A program made the position numbers and the translations under genes. Shown here piece after piece: positions 43,301 to 55,263 of a DNA stretch of 64,000 nucleotides; within the stretch, counting starts at the first letter, position 1, and each line of letters starts with the position of its first letter. Source of the stretch: Trissonchulus latispiculum (Eukaryota; Nematoda; Enoplea; Enoplida; Ironidae); NCBI GenBank assembly GCA_030248195.1, contig JASAND010028394.1, positions 1 through 64,000 of the forward strand. Direction: 5' to 3'. The notes beneath the pieces are model-generated. The model did no database searches and was not told the DNA's origin. It saw nothing but the letters and a program-made list of their open reading frames with translations.

Positions 43301-44720
43301 AAGGTCTTCCTAACTTTTCCATTGCCCTAGGTTTAACACGTGTCGGGATGCTTATTAATTTGAATGGAGGAAATATTTAGTTATGCACTGAAAGCGACTC
43401 GTGTTGGGGATCCACGAGGTCAATAAAATATGAAAACGTTGCCAAAATCGAGAGCCCGCTAGCAACTTATACATAGAAGCTGAGCGTAGGATGACGAAAA
43501 GAGCTCTAACAGAGAGCTATATATATACTTATATATGCATCTGCATTAAAAAGAGTGCGCCGCAGGCGAAATTTTTTCCATATTTAAAAATTAACCTCAA
43601 GTGTTAAAGCAAGAAAGTTTAGTTCTGTAAAGGTTGAATTGACAACAGTTTGTCCTAAAAATAGGGGAAAACAGGGCGATTTCGCTCAATATAGGGAAAA
43701 ATAGGGCGACTCCAAAAAAATAGGGAAAAAATAGGAAAATAGGGATAGTTGAAGCCCTGCGCCTACGGCGCGAAAATTTTGTAAAATTTTCCCCGACACG
43801 GAAAATTTCCCCGGGGGGGGGCAAATGAGTTTCGGGGGGGAATTCCCCCCCCCAGCCTACGCCCCTGAGTATGAACCTAAAACCTAAAATCTAAGTAGCT
43901 TTTTTGAGATCTCATGTGCCGTTGAAAATACTGCATCAACTGGCCAGGTTTCATAAAGTTTAACACATAAACATAGGGCAATTTTTGAAAAATGCTAAAA
44001 ATGACGTAATTTGATAAAACTTATTATTCTATCGTGTAGAGAATGGTTTTTTACGTAGAATTGGCTGTTAAAATCCACAATTGTACCTGTATTGGGTCCT
44101 CCAGCTGCGAAATGGCACTTTTAAGGTTTTTAGCCCTTACTAGCCAGGTATATAAGCAAAATTGTCCGAATCTGACCGCATACGTAGCATGACGCAGCGT
44201 CCTCGATAGTACCGTGCTATAGTCTCTAATTGTTTCCGTGTTGAGTTGTTAAAAAAGTTTTCAAAAACATTCGGGTGGGTTTTTTCCCCGCCACGTTTGG
44301 CAATGTGCCAGACTAACGGTACAGCGGATCGGTCTAATTTTGGCTGTGTGCAAAGAGGAAGAGTTGCCATCATTGCAGATATTTGCAAAACTTTTCTAGG
44401 CCAACCCAGTCAAAAGTTACATCGGTCCAAACTTTTGGTAAATTTTTGGATGGTTGAACCAAAAAGTAGTTGTCATTTTCAAAATGTCATAAAATAAGCA
44501 AGAGTGAACCAAATGACTTGATCTTTGCATACATAGGTTAGAAAGAGTCCCGCTTCCTGCTGCAATGTTTTGGAGCTCATATCTCCAACCCATGACCCAG
44601 GAGGCGGGTGGGTTTCCCCCCCAAAAGGGGGTGGGTTTTTTTCACCCCATGGCTATAAACTGTGAAAATTTGGCGGTCGACTCCCGTCCCGACATGTGAT
44701 GGGGAGTACCCTCTCCGAAC
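40324..44720. other. Nested repeat debris, no gene
   Basis: A TIR pair CAGTGGCGTAGCCAG (40672) and its diverged complement ending CCTACGCCCCTG (43867), with AGTATGA beside both ends, may bracket an older hAT-like element of about 3.2 kb hit by later insertions. Hairpins GGGGG-CGGAGC-CCCC occur at about 40868 and 41108. Long ORFs here come from G/C runs. Confidence 0.4.
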
Positions 44721-45061
44721 TAGTAGCGGCGCCAGGATTTTTTGAAGTGGGGGCCCAACCAAATCCGGCGACCTTTTTTGGGAAATCCAGAATTTTTGCC
44801 AAATTTTAGCAAATTTTACCTTCATTTTCCAAAAAATTCTCAAAGTTTATCAAAAATTGTACGATTTTTAGCAAAAATGTGCCGATTTTTCTAAAAAATT
44901 TCTTCAAACGCTGAAAGTCTGAAACTGTATAAATATATGCATGTAAACAGCTGAAAAAATTTTTCTTGGGGGGACCCGACTCCCCAAAGGGAGGGGCCCA
45001 AATCGCAAAGGGGAAGGGGGACCCGGCCCGGGGTCCTGGGCCCCCCTTGGCGCCTCCACGG
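44721..45061. mobile_element. hAT-like MITE, 8-bp duplication CTCCGAAC
   Basis: Exact CTCCGAAC at 44713-44720 and 45062-45069; ends TAGTAGCGGCGCCAGG and an imperfect complement around GGCGCC. Confidence 0.7.
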
Positions 45062-45312
45062 CTCCGAACCCCCCCTCCCCCACAAGCTTCTTACCTCAAG
45101 AAAATAAAAAATGGCATAAAAACGCAAAATTTTCTGTATAGCGCTTTTTTTCGTCAAAACAAGACTTGCTTTTATCTGTTTAGGCGTTTTTATACGGTTT
45201 TAAAGCGATTCTAAGCAAAAATTTTAGGAAAAATTTTTAGAAAATATCATTTTTGACAAAATTTAGCTAACTTTTTGGCCCCCAAAAAAGGGCGGGGGCG
45301 GGCCGGGGGGGG

Positions 45313-45769
45313 CATAGGTGTACCTGGGGGGGTGGGGGGGGGAACCCCTCCCCCCAAATGGAAGAGTGCCGACCCCACCCTCGAAATTTTGGAGGCATAC
45401 CCCACCCCCAAATGGCCAAATCCCAGACCCCACCCACCCAAATTTGCCAGACCCCACCCTCAAAATTTTGAGAATTTTGCCTCAAAATTAGCAAAAATTC
45501 GAAATTTTTCGGAAAAATGCTAAATTTTTTGCAAAAAATCAAAGTTTTTTCGACGAAATGAGCAAAAATGAAGAAATATTGTTGATTTTTAGTTGAAAAT
45601 AACGTTTTTAAGCGAATTCGCAAATTTTTTCTAAATTTTTGGCCGAAAAAATTTTTTACCCCCCCCAAATTCGATTTTTCCGGACCCCACCCCACCCCAA
45701 ACCGGCTGACCCCACCCTCCCTAGTTTCGGCTACCCCCTCCCCCAGCGATTTCTCAAGGTACACCTATG
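45313..45769. mobile_element. CATAGGTGTA-family MITE in a G run
   Basis: Left end CATAGGTGTACCTG, right end GGTACACCTATG. The flanks are G runs, so the duplication cannot be placed exactly. The interior alternates C runs and AAATTTTT. Confidence 0.75.
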
Positions 45770-46329
45770 GGGGGGCGTTCGGGGGGAGGGGAGGGGGTAA
45801 AGTTGGTTGAAATTTTTGGGGTCGGGACTCGAGGTCGGGGGGCCCTCCTATAGAGACATTGTGCTCACCACCCCAGTAGCCAGAAAAACTTTCGGAGGGG
45901 GGCAAGCCAAAAATTATCCGAACTTTTGGCTACAACGGAGCCTAAATATATATATATAAGTTTTCAGCATAGTTTCCTTTGGGGGGTGCGTTGGGGGGTA
46001 CTCACTCCCCCCAAAATTTTTGAGCAATTTTACCCCCTCCCAGAATTTTTGAGATACCCTCCCCCAACTTTCGGCTACCCCCCGAACCCCCCCAGCGATT
46101 TTTTGACCCAAAAAGTTAGCTAAATTTAGCCAAAAAATGGTCATTTTTTCAAAAATTTTCAAAAATTTTGACTTAAAATCGCTTTGAAACGGAGCAAAAA
46201 CGCCTAAACCGTTGAAAACAGGCCTTAGTTTGAAGACAAAAGGGCTAAATTACAGGAAATTTTGCTTTTTTTGGCCATTTTTCGAAATTGCTGAGGTCCA
46301 AATTCTGGGGGGGGGGATTGGGGGGGTAC

Positions 46330-46876
46330 CATAGGTGTACCAGGCTACAGTTTACCCCCTGTGAGACCCCCCCCACGGAGAGGCCAGACCCCCTTCCCCC
46401 CAGCCGGCCTCAACTACTCCCCCCCAAGCCGAGCTCCCCCTCCCCTCCCCTAAAATGGGGTCCAAACCAAGCAAAAATGCAAAATTTTTGACAAAATTTT
46501 TTGCCAATTCTGAAAATTTTTAAAAAAATTAGAAAAATAGGCTATAAATCACCTATAAACAGCTAAAGATGATTATTTATAGCAATTAAAAGGTAATATA
46601 CGCAATTATAAACCACAATCTGGGCCAATTTAGGCATATTTTAGTACAAATTTGTAAATTTTTAAGCCCTATTTTCGCATACGAAAACTATTGACACAAG
46701 CTTTTGAGTACGTTTAATGTACTGTACATCGAAAAAGGAGCATTTTTAGCTAAGAAAACTTGGGTACAGTTTAGGGGGGGTCCTCCCCCCCAATTTCGGA
46801 TTTGAGTGAGGTCCCCCGAGCCAAATTTGGACCTTCTACTCCGCCCCCCCCAACCCAAACAGGTGGTACACCTATG
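46330..46876. mobile_element. CATAGGTGTA-family MITE, 8-bp duplication GGGGGTAC
   Basis: Left end CATAGGTGTACCA, right end TGGTACACCTATG. Exact GGGGGTAC at 46322-46329 and 46877-46884. The whole interior is about 90% like the copy at 60593-61135. Confidence 0.88.
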
Positions 46877-46938
46877 GGGGGTACCCCCATCACATTTCTT
46901 GGGTCGACCACCAACCTCCCAAGATTACCCCCCCCCAG

Positions 46939-47472
46939 CATAGGTGTAATTGGGGGGGTTTGGGGGGGGGGGGTAACCCCCCAGCCATTTTTACAAACCC
47001 CCCCAAAAATTTTTGGGGGCCCCCGGCCCCCCCCCCAACTGGGGGGGGGGGAGTCGCGCCGAAGGCGCGAAAAATTGGCCAAAAATAGGGTATTTTTAGG
47101 GCAAATTCTGCAAAATTTTTCAAAAAAAGTCCAAATTTTTGGCATAAAGTGTGTATCAGTGCGAGAAATACACGCTTTTAACGGTTTTATGGACTTTCTG
47201 GCTCAATATTGACCTTATTTTAGACTTAGAAACATGTTGGCAATCAAGTTTTCGAGTTTAAAACCCCTGTCTAATGTCAAAATTGCTTCACAGTTGAATG
47301 TTTTTTAGCATTAGCAATGGCTGAAAATGCGATTTTTGACATAAAAATAGAAAAATTTTTTTGGGGGAGGTTTGGGGGGGGTCGTGGGGGGGTTTGGGGG
47401 GGTCTAAAAAGGCCCCCCCCCAAAATTCCGGGGGAGGGGGCCCCCCCAACCCAAATCCCCGTTACACCTATG
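46939..47472. mobile_element. CATAGGTGTA-family MITE, 8-bp duplication CCCCCCAG
   Basis: Left end CATAGGTGTAATTG, right end GTTACACCTATG. Exact CCCCCCAG at 46931-46938 and 47473-47480. Confidence 0.85.
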
Positions 47473-47516
47473 CCCCCCAGACCCAAAGTTCCAGGGAAAC
47501 TGGTTTTCAGTTCTAT

Positions 47517-49579
47517 CACAGGGAGAACTTTGGTGGGTAAAATCGTTGTAAATTGCTGCGCAAGGTACAACGATTTTACCATGAATTTACCACGAATTTT
47601 TAATGAAATTTTAATAATTTTTAATGGATTTACAATGATTATATCCGATTTTTCAATGAGATTTTAATGGATTTACAATGGTTTTACTTCGGTTTTTATA
47701 CGTATTTACAATATTTTTACCACGTTGTAAAATTGTTGTAAATCTGTTGTAAAATCATTGTAAATGCAATTGGACCAATTTATAGCAAGGTTCACAAAAA
47801 AATCAAAAATCGAATTTTTGCTGGCAATTTCGCAAATGAAGTCCGATCGAAAAACTTTTGGTACGTATGGAACGGTAGTGACCCCCTCTACATATGGTGC
47901 AAATTTCATGCCGGTAGCCCTCGTGTAGCGTGAGTAATAAAAAATTTTAATAAAAAACGAATTCACAAAAAAAATCACTCGTTCACAAAAAAAATCACCA
48001 CCGGATCTGATCTCAGGATATAGCTAGGAAATTTTTCTTTTCATGCATAAATAGAGCATAGTCCATAGTGTTATCATGTAAAAAAATTTGGACCCCCAAG
48101 TTTTTTTTGCACAGGCTGAACTTCGAATTTTGGTTCTCGGCCCCCGGGTCCAAAGTGGCTACCCAGGCCAATGTGCTTGACCTTTATTATTGATACCAGG
48201 AAGCTAGGAATCCACTTATTTTGTGTTCTATTGCTCTAGTAAGCACAGAACAAACAATTTGGCGGAGTAATTTCGTATCTGGAATGGTCACGTGACTTGG
48301 CCTAGGGTCACGTGACCTGGGTCGGGGTCACGTGACTGACCAAAAATTTTATTTCAAGGTCCAAGAAGCCTAAAAACTCGCCTATATAGGTTTTTCGGTG
48401 CGTAGAATTCAAATTTGGCATTAGGTTTTAGGTAGCTTTTGCCCAGATAGGTGATCCTGACCACCCCCTGAGTCCGGAGGGTCCGGGCCGGGTCCATCGG
48501 CCGGACCGTCTGCCAGAAGGGGGTTGAGGTACCTAAACATGCTCTATATAGGTTTTCCGGGTGGCTGAGCTCGAATTTGGCATTAGTTTTACCGTAGCGG
48601 TTGCCCCAGAGGCATTTTACAAAAAGTTGATAGTGATTTTTCTTTTGTGAACTTGTTCACAAAAAAAATCACCCACCGGTGGCGAACCCAGAGGACCTGG
48701 CAGGGAATCCAATTTATGGTTGGATAGCTTAGAGTTAGGACATGTCACATGCATAATATGGGGTACCTGCGCAAAGTCCATAGTGAGTACCAGCAAAAAT
48801 TTCAATTTTGGTCCGGAGTTGTCCGAGGGTCCGATTTTGGGTGGGTCGACTATTTTGGGCACCCTAGTCGGAGGAATTGAGCCTCGGCAACCAAACTTAC
48901 ATATGCTGGGGTTGGGACTTGTGGCTATTACCATGCAAAAAATTTTCCGGCTGCGGCTTGTTGTTACTTGTTAGCCGTCTAGGTGGGTGATTTTTTTTGT
49001 GAATTTTCGGGGTGATTTTTTTGTGAACCTTGCTATACAATGTTTTTACAACTTTTACAACGAAGTTACAACGTCCTTATAATGATTTTACTATATGGTA
49101 AATTTATTGTAAAATCGTGGTAAATGTTTACAACGTTTCTACAATGATTTTACAACGAATTTACAACGTGGTAAATCTGTTATATTGTTAAAACTTATTT
49201 TGGAGCATTGTAAAAACGTTGTAAACATTTACGACGATTTTACAACAAGTTTACCACATGGTAAAATCGTTAAAAAAACGTTGTAACTTCGTTGTAAAAG
49301 TTGTAAAAATATTGTAAATTGGTCCAATTGCATTTACAATGATTTTACAACAGGTTTACAACAATTTTACAACGTGGTAAAAATATTGTAAATACGTATA
49401 AAAACCGAAGTAAAACCATTGTAAATCCACTAAAATCTTATGGAAAAATCGGATATAATCATTGTAAATCCATTAAAAAATATTAAAATTTCATTAAAAA
49501 TTCGTGGTAAATTCATGGTAAAATCGTTGTACCTTGCGCAGCAATTTACAACGATTTTACCCAAAAAGTTCTTCCTGTG
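47517..49579. mobile_element. Long-TIR element, ends CACAGG, arms of about 340 bp
   Basis: Left arm 47517-47782 continues after a nested insertion at 49036-49110; right arm about 49230-49579 is its inverted copy. The arms are full of TTGTAAAATCGTTGTAAA-type phrases. Ends CACAGGGAGAAC and GTTCTTCCTGTG. No ORF. Confidence 0.8.
47783..49035. mobile_element. Nested TIR element with TA duplication
   Basis: Ends TAGCAAGGTTCACAAAAAAA and complement. TA flanks at 47781-47782 and 49036-49037. The opposite arm of the outer element has the uninterrupted AATTTACAAT, which gives the empty site. The phrase TTCACAAAAAAAATCAC recurs inside in both orientations. A TA target suggests Tc1/mariner. Confidence 0.8.
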
Positions 49580-49617
49580 TATTTAGTGCTAGTGGAGTAA
49601 CTTTAGTATTATAATAA

Positions 49618-49896
49618 TTAGGGATGCACCGGGGCGGTGGTCAGGCCCCGGACTGGGACCAAAAATTAGCAAAATTTTGTAAATTTTTGACATGTTTTGA
49701 CCAAAATTTTGAATTTTTGAAGTCAAAGTGTTACAAACCGTTCGTTTTCCCGCCGATATGATGAATGAAAGAAAACAACGATAGTAACATTTGTATATGC
49801 ATACACGTACTTTTTTCCCTACTTTTTTCTGAACCCACACCCCCACTTTTTTCGCCAGCCACACCTATGGCGGTGGGCCCGGTGCATCTCTAATTA
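49618..49896. mobile_element. Short TIR element, ends TTAGGGATGCACC
   Basis: Right end GGTGCATCTCTAA. The flanks are AT-rich and do not allow a unique target duplication. The interior includes the 3' end of a CATAGGTGTA MITE (about 49815-49869). Looks hAT-like. Confidence 0.6.
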
Positions 49897-49899
49897 TAA

Positions 49900-50875
49900 T
49901 TAAGCACCGCAGGCAATTTTTTTTCGGGAATATGCATTAACTGATTCTGCTACGATGCCGATGCATTAATAATTCTCCTTTTATCTCTGATTTGGGGGGG
50001 CTGCACCTCTCACCCCAACCCCCCTGGCTACGCTCCTCGCCCTACCCTAAATGAATGATTCTTAGAATCCGAAGTCAACATACCCATCACCCCCACCCAA
50101 ACGTTACAATGCTCTTGCAAGCCAACCAAAATAAAAATTTCATGAAGAAGCTTGCGTAATACAATCAGCATTTAAATGCAAAGATAAAATAAATTGCGGT
50201 TATTACTAATCATGTGTAATTGTGACATGGTAGAAGAAAAACTCAATTCGCTTCAATTAAATATTAGCTTCCACTGCAGATCTCATCCACCACTTTAGTC
50301 AAACTTCAGATTTTATTCTCAAGCCTGTCCATTGCAAGTGGGCGGACGAAGAAAAACTATCAGTGATTCTGAGCAACATAAAGTTAGGGCAATTTACGAT
50401 TTTGTGTGCTACTTTCGAGTTTTCTCATGCAACTGATTATTACGCCTTTCATTACTCGCTGAATTTCGACTGTATGTACTTTGTTTAACGTTGTTTTAGG
50501 TAGGTGAGTGATGGTATCCTTTTGTGTAGTGATTTTCAAAAGCATGTAACTTTCGCAATCTTTATCCTAGGATTGGCATCTATACATCATTTTAAAACTC
50601 ACAATGAGTGGATTAATCTCAATATATAGAACTAGCAAGACATGCTTATTTTTCTGACGTACCACTTGAACACATATCGTCGAACTTTGAACATCGATTT
50701 TTCAAAATTGCAGAATCGGCCAAAATTTCATTTTGTGCTATCATAAGAAGGACATGTTGGACGCAGGACGCTCTTTTGGATTTGACTCAGTTACTTTAAA
50801 TTTTGAAAATCCGAAAATGCACGGCGAATCTAAATTTTGTAACTTTGCATTGAGTTTTTTCGAGACTGTAACCAT
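49900..50875. other. No gene seen
   Basis: A terminus-like phrase GATGGTATCCTTTTGTG at about 50510 is inverted with respect to one at about 61397-61413. Confidence 0.35.
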
Positions 50876-51873
50876 TTAAGGTGGTGATTCCCTTTGGTCA
50901 CATAAAGTTTGCAGCATTATTACTCATTTATTACTTAGGGTTAAGAGGCCATTTTTATGTCAAAATGTAGCTTGACATTTTCTCTTTTCAATGCATACCA
51001 TGAAACCAATGTTGCTTTTCTAAAATATTTTTAACACATTTTAGAAGAAGTATAATCTTCCAGAATTTTTGCAGACTAAGCTAAATTTTTTCGCGAGACA
51101 TCGGTTATATCATTCGATACCTCCATCAAATAGCTGGGTACGATTTTTTATTTCTTGTGAAATCGCTCTTCGTTATAGAGAAATAAGCTGAAATGTGTGC
51201 GTAACCTGTATTTTGCCTACTTCTCTCAAATTTGTCAAGCGATTACTTTAGCTAGAAAGCAGTAATCGGGGCTACTAAAAAGTCGTCCCTGGGTATATTT
51301 GTGCAGAACACATTTTTTCCGTAGCAGCCCTCCAGCGTGCATGGTGAATGCTCCACAATCTTTGGAAAAAAATTGGTCTTGTTTTTGCAAAAACTACATT
51401 TTTATGATAGCAGCCTACAGGATAGCAGTTGGAAGGCGATCATGCGTTGGATAATTTGTCCCTGTGAGACCTTTCAGATCGACGCCCTTAGTTTGATTTT
51501 ACGGCTTGCATAGTTCAAGAAATGTTGGATTATTTGATTTCTGCAAAAATGACAAGTTTTCGACGTCAAAACAAGAAATTCGGCTAGAAATCGGTAGAGA
51601 ACGGTAGAGAAAACCTAGGAACTTGCTTTAGAAAGCAAAAATGTGAAGCTCAGTGAGATCTTTCGAATAAATATAGTCATAGCTGTATAGCCGCTACCAA
51701 ACGTTCAGAAATTGAGAAAAACCCCTCTGACCGGAGATCTCGAATTTTTGAATCGGGATTGCACGGAGGGTGTTAGAACGCTAAAAGAAATTATTTCGGA
51801 AAGTTTCATCAAATTTCATCTTGATTTACACCGCCAAATAACAATATGTGGCCAAAAGGAATCACCACCTTAA
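50876..51873. mobile_element. TIR element with TTAAGGTGGTGATTCC ends
   Basis: The right end at 51873 is the complement (GGAATCACCACCTTAA) with CACATA continuing the match. A TTAA target would be piggyBac-like but the ends lack CCC. The interior is about 85-90% similar to 56718-57593. Confidence 0.7.
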
Positions 51874-52106
51874 GTCAAAACCAAGAAAAGTGGGTAGTAC
51901 CACTAGCGGGAATTTCTGCGTAATCTTGGTATGGATGAAGCAATTTCGGGAGAAACATGTTAGCTGGCAGACTATCCTTGCACAAAGTTTTGGTGTCACA
52001 GAGTGCATAATTGGCTAGCTACCTTCATGGCTTTGCGCATGCTCTAATAATCAAAGTTTTATTTAAACTTTCTATGATATATTTGACTTGACCGCGTGAT
52101 TGAGCA

Positions 52107-52395
52107 TTAAAACAGCTTTAAAATGATGTGCAAATCTCTTCTGTACGCAGTTTGTATCAAAGGTTACAGATGGTTTTACATAATGCTGAATATTACGGTA
52201 AGATATGTCATTTTGGACGTTTCGAAACAGCTCAGCTAGACGGCCAATCAATGTCAGGATTACGAAACACCCGCCCAATCAGAAACGAATGAGATTTCGA
52301 AATCCAGTAGTACTTACGGAGCAGCTTATTCTACATACTCGTATATACTATAGAACTTTGTCCTCGGCACAGTATCGTGTATAAACATTAGCGTT
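52107..52395. repeat. Dispersed segments shared with 57600-57686 and 60375-60491
   Basis: AACAGCTTTAAA... to AATGCTGAATA (52107-52197) recurs at 57597-57686. GATATGTCATTTTGGACG... to TATAAACATTAGC (52203-52395) recurs at 60375-60491. Confidence 0.75.
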
Positions 52396-52416
52396 TATTT
52401 TGACTAAACACCAACT

Positions 52417-52532
52417 ATGTGTTATTTTGAATTCTTGGGAAAACAGCTGTTCTGGTTCTGCGCTCAGTTAGCGACGGCTCTACCTGGTTTGATCTGTCTG
52501 GTCGATTTGCTTAATTGCAACAAAACTTACAG
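52417..52532 (+). CDS. Possible first coding exon of an unknown gene
   Basis: ATG at 52417, 38 codons with a hydrophobic stretch (LFWFCAQLATALPGLICLV), then AGAG followed by a GTGAGC donor. Signal-peptide or membrane-like composition and a good donor are the only support. No downstream exon was recognised. Confidence 0.2.
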
Positions 52533-53142
52533 AGGTGAGCCAATTTCTTCTTTTATTGCCTGCTACTGCCTTTGGTCGGACAAGGGAATTGTGTTGTACA
52601 TGATATAAATCTCTTGGTTGGTAGGTAGTAAGTGACCATTCAGTTAATGTTGACGTGGTGTTGTTGTTGGCAGTATTTAAGGCATCAAAAAGCGATTTTG
52701 TGTCCAAAATTCGCCGCCAAAATGCAATGAAGTTTCATATCTTTTCGTCCTGGACCGAAAGCTCGTTTGTTATCCAGGATTTCCAAAATTATAACAAAGC
52801 GCTGTGTTCATTTTGTTCGGGTTCAGAAATTAACGGAAAAATCAGTCTACTATATCAATCAAAAGATCTCCTATTTCCATGAAAAGCCGCCTACTAATTT
52901 TGAGTCTTAAATTTTTAAAATTGATCGTAAGGACCAGACATGTGCAGGAGGAGAAGTTTTTTTGGGGGGGGGGGGGTAATCCGGCGGCCCAAGGCCTCCG
53001 GAAATCGGATTTTCCGTTTTGGGGTGGAAATCCGAATCATGAAGGAGGGTCCTGTCCTGTCATTCAGCATATGACCGAAATCATGTGAAGTTCGTAAAGT
53101 AGAAACACCTCCCTACGATGCAATAATCGATCTGCCCATAAT

Positions 53143-53485
53143 CTTCTCACAAAAATGTACAAATGGTACATTTAAATTGGAGTAGCAAATCTTCTCACAA
53201 AAAATGTACAAATGGTACATTTAAATTGGAGTAGCAAATCTTCTCACAAAAAATGTACAAATGGTACATTTAAATTGGAGTAGCAAATCTTCTCACAAAA
53301 AATGTACAAATGGTACATTTAAATTGGAGTAGCAAATCTTCTCACAAAAAAAGTACAAATGGTACATTTAAATTGGAGTAGCAAATCTTCTCACAAAAAA
53401 TGTACAAATGGTACATTTAAATTGGAGTAGCAAATCTTCTCACAAAAAATGTACAAATGGTACATTTAAATTGGAGTAGCATATC
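53143..53485. repeat. 49-bp minisatellite, about seven copies
   Basis: Unit contains TGTACAAATGGTACATTTAA and GGAGTAGCAAATCTTCTCAC; step 49 bp; units are nearly identical. The TGTAC/GTACA core is a small dyad. A CAGTTT hexamer run follows at 53563-53590. Confidence 0.92.
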
Positions 53486-53900
53486 TTACAGTTATTGAGT
53501 AATTTCACCTCAATGTGGAGATCTGCATGTGTTAAACATAGTGTTGTTTCAGTAACAGATTTTAGTTTCAGTTTCAGTTTCAGTTTCAGTCGGCTGTCCA
53601 AAACGGTGGATAGCGCTCCTAGGCTTTGGAGAATCTTTTGCAACGCGGCCCTGCTTTAAAACTTGTTCGTGCGTTTTTTATAACCTATTATTTTTAGTTA
53701 CCGACCTACGACAGACAGATATGATTACGAACAGTGACTTTTTTGAGGCTTAACAAAGCCATGGTAAAGCAGTATGGCCGGCAACTCCTAGTTGCCGGCT
53801 GTGGGGTGAATATTCCTATTAATTAACTCAATAAAATAGGGTCTTTGTAAAGGGACCCTCTAGCTCAAACTTAGGGGTTGGGTCCCCACTTAAATATCCC

Positions 53901-54550
53901 GGGCCGCGTTTCACAAAGCCCTCCTAAATTTTGCTCTTAAAGCTGCTCTTAAGTCAAAAGTTAAGAGGGTTTTCCAAGCTACTTAGGAGGACCTCCTAAA
54001 CTGTTTCACAAAACCACTTGGAGATTGTTCTTAAAGTTTAACGTTAAGAGCGCTCTTAACACAATTTTCAGCTAGGATTTAGGAGCCCTCTTATGTTTGC
54101 TCTTAAATTTGTTACTTATACATAACACATATTTTTGGTAATTTCAACGTAAATGATAACTAACTGGAATTAATTGAAGCCGCGTATACTAAATAATGAA
54201 TCCCATTATTAGAGCGAAAAATCTTTATTTAAAAATGTAAGTTTAGTGAATAAAACTAAACATTGTAAACTTGAGAAATTTCATGATATAACCCATCACA
54301 TTATTTAAAATGTGTTTCTTGGAATTATAGTTGCGTATTGCGTCACATTTATGGCAAACATACAACAAACAGTGCTGTTTTGAACTTAGGAGGGAGTTTA
54401 GGAGTGGTAAAACGTGCTCCGATTTTAGGAGCGAACTTTAAGAGCTCTCCTAAATTAGGAGCTCTTCATGAAACACCTAAATCTTAACTTTGCTCTTAAC
54501 TTGCAAATTTAGGAGCTCCTAAAGATAAGAGGGCTTTGTGAAACGCACCC
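53901..54550. mobile_element. TIR element, ends GGGCCGCGTTTCACAAAGCC
   Basis: The right end complements it (GGCTTTGTGAAACGCACCC). The interior repeats AGGAG/CTCCT and TTAAGAG/CTCTTAA. No ORF. Confidence 0.7.
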
Positions 54551-54789
54551 CAGTATTCTACTTTAAAAACCCCAATTTTAGGCCAAAAGGACCTTACTAA
54601 AAAGGTAAAAAATTATGGTCGTGGCTTGACCGAAACGTGTAATTAAAAGGAATAATGAAATAAAACAGAATAATGAAAGGCGGAGGTCAGCAAACCTCAA
54701 TAATAGAGAGTGTCGGTGTAGAAAGACAGAAAAACAGAAGCAGGGGCAATTCTCAAGACCTCCATCAAACAGGAGGGGTTTACATGAGC

Positions 54790-55200
54790 TGCCCCATTTA
54801 TTGAAATAATAAAAATAATAATAATAAAACTAAAGTAAAGTAAAATAAAAGTGGCTCAAAGGCCCACGCATGCTATGGAAATCAAAATCGGCCTCAGGCC
54901 CAAATATACTGGATAAAAATGGGGCTCTGTGGCCCAAAAGTGCAGAAAAAATTGGCCCATTGGCCTCATAAAAAGATATGAAAAATTGGCCCGAAGGCCC
55001 AAAAAAGAAGAAAGATCATATTATATAAAAATGGCCCAACGGCCACAAAATATAAAAAATATGCCCAAAATGGCCTCTGAAATCCTAGCGTTTTCTTCTC
55101 AGTTTGTGGCCAGGCATAAAAGACCTATATGGCCTTGATGGATAGTGTTCGTGGTTAATCTCAAAATCTTTTCTGGCCCGAAGGCCAGAAAAGCCCTATT
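54790..55200. repeat. Scattered GGCC(C) palindromes
   Basis: GGCC or GGCCC occurs roughly every 15-40 bp, often as GGCCCGAAGGCC, GGCCCATTGGCC or GGCCCAACGGCC, giving many small hairpins in AT-rich spacers. Confidence 0.6.
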
Positions 55201-55263
55201 ATTTTTTCCTAACGGGGGAATGCGCTGTAGCCCCCATGCAGTGTAAACTGCACTGGAGAGCGC

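Noticed and set aside
45267..45764. 165-codon minus-strand ORF
   Set aside because: Glycine/proline-rich translation of G/C runs inside a CATAGGTGTA MITE; its sense comes from homopolymers, with no domain.
46771..47212. Overlapping 124- and 136-codon ORFs on opposite strands
   Set aside because: They span MITE ends and C/G runs; low complexity, not genes.
50876..51873. piggyBac element
   Set aside because: TTAA at both ends fits, but the expected CCC start and any transposase are absent; left unclassified.
53143..53485. CRISPR-like array
   Set aside because: Units are identical throughout with no variable spacers, in an animal genome; a minisatellite.
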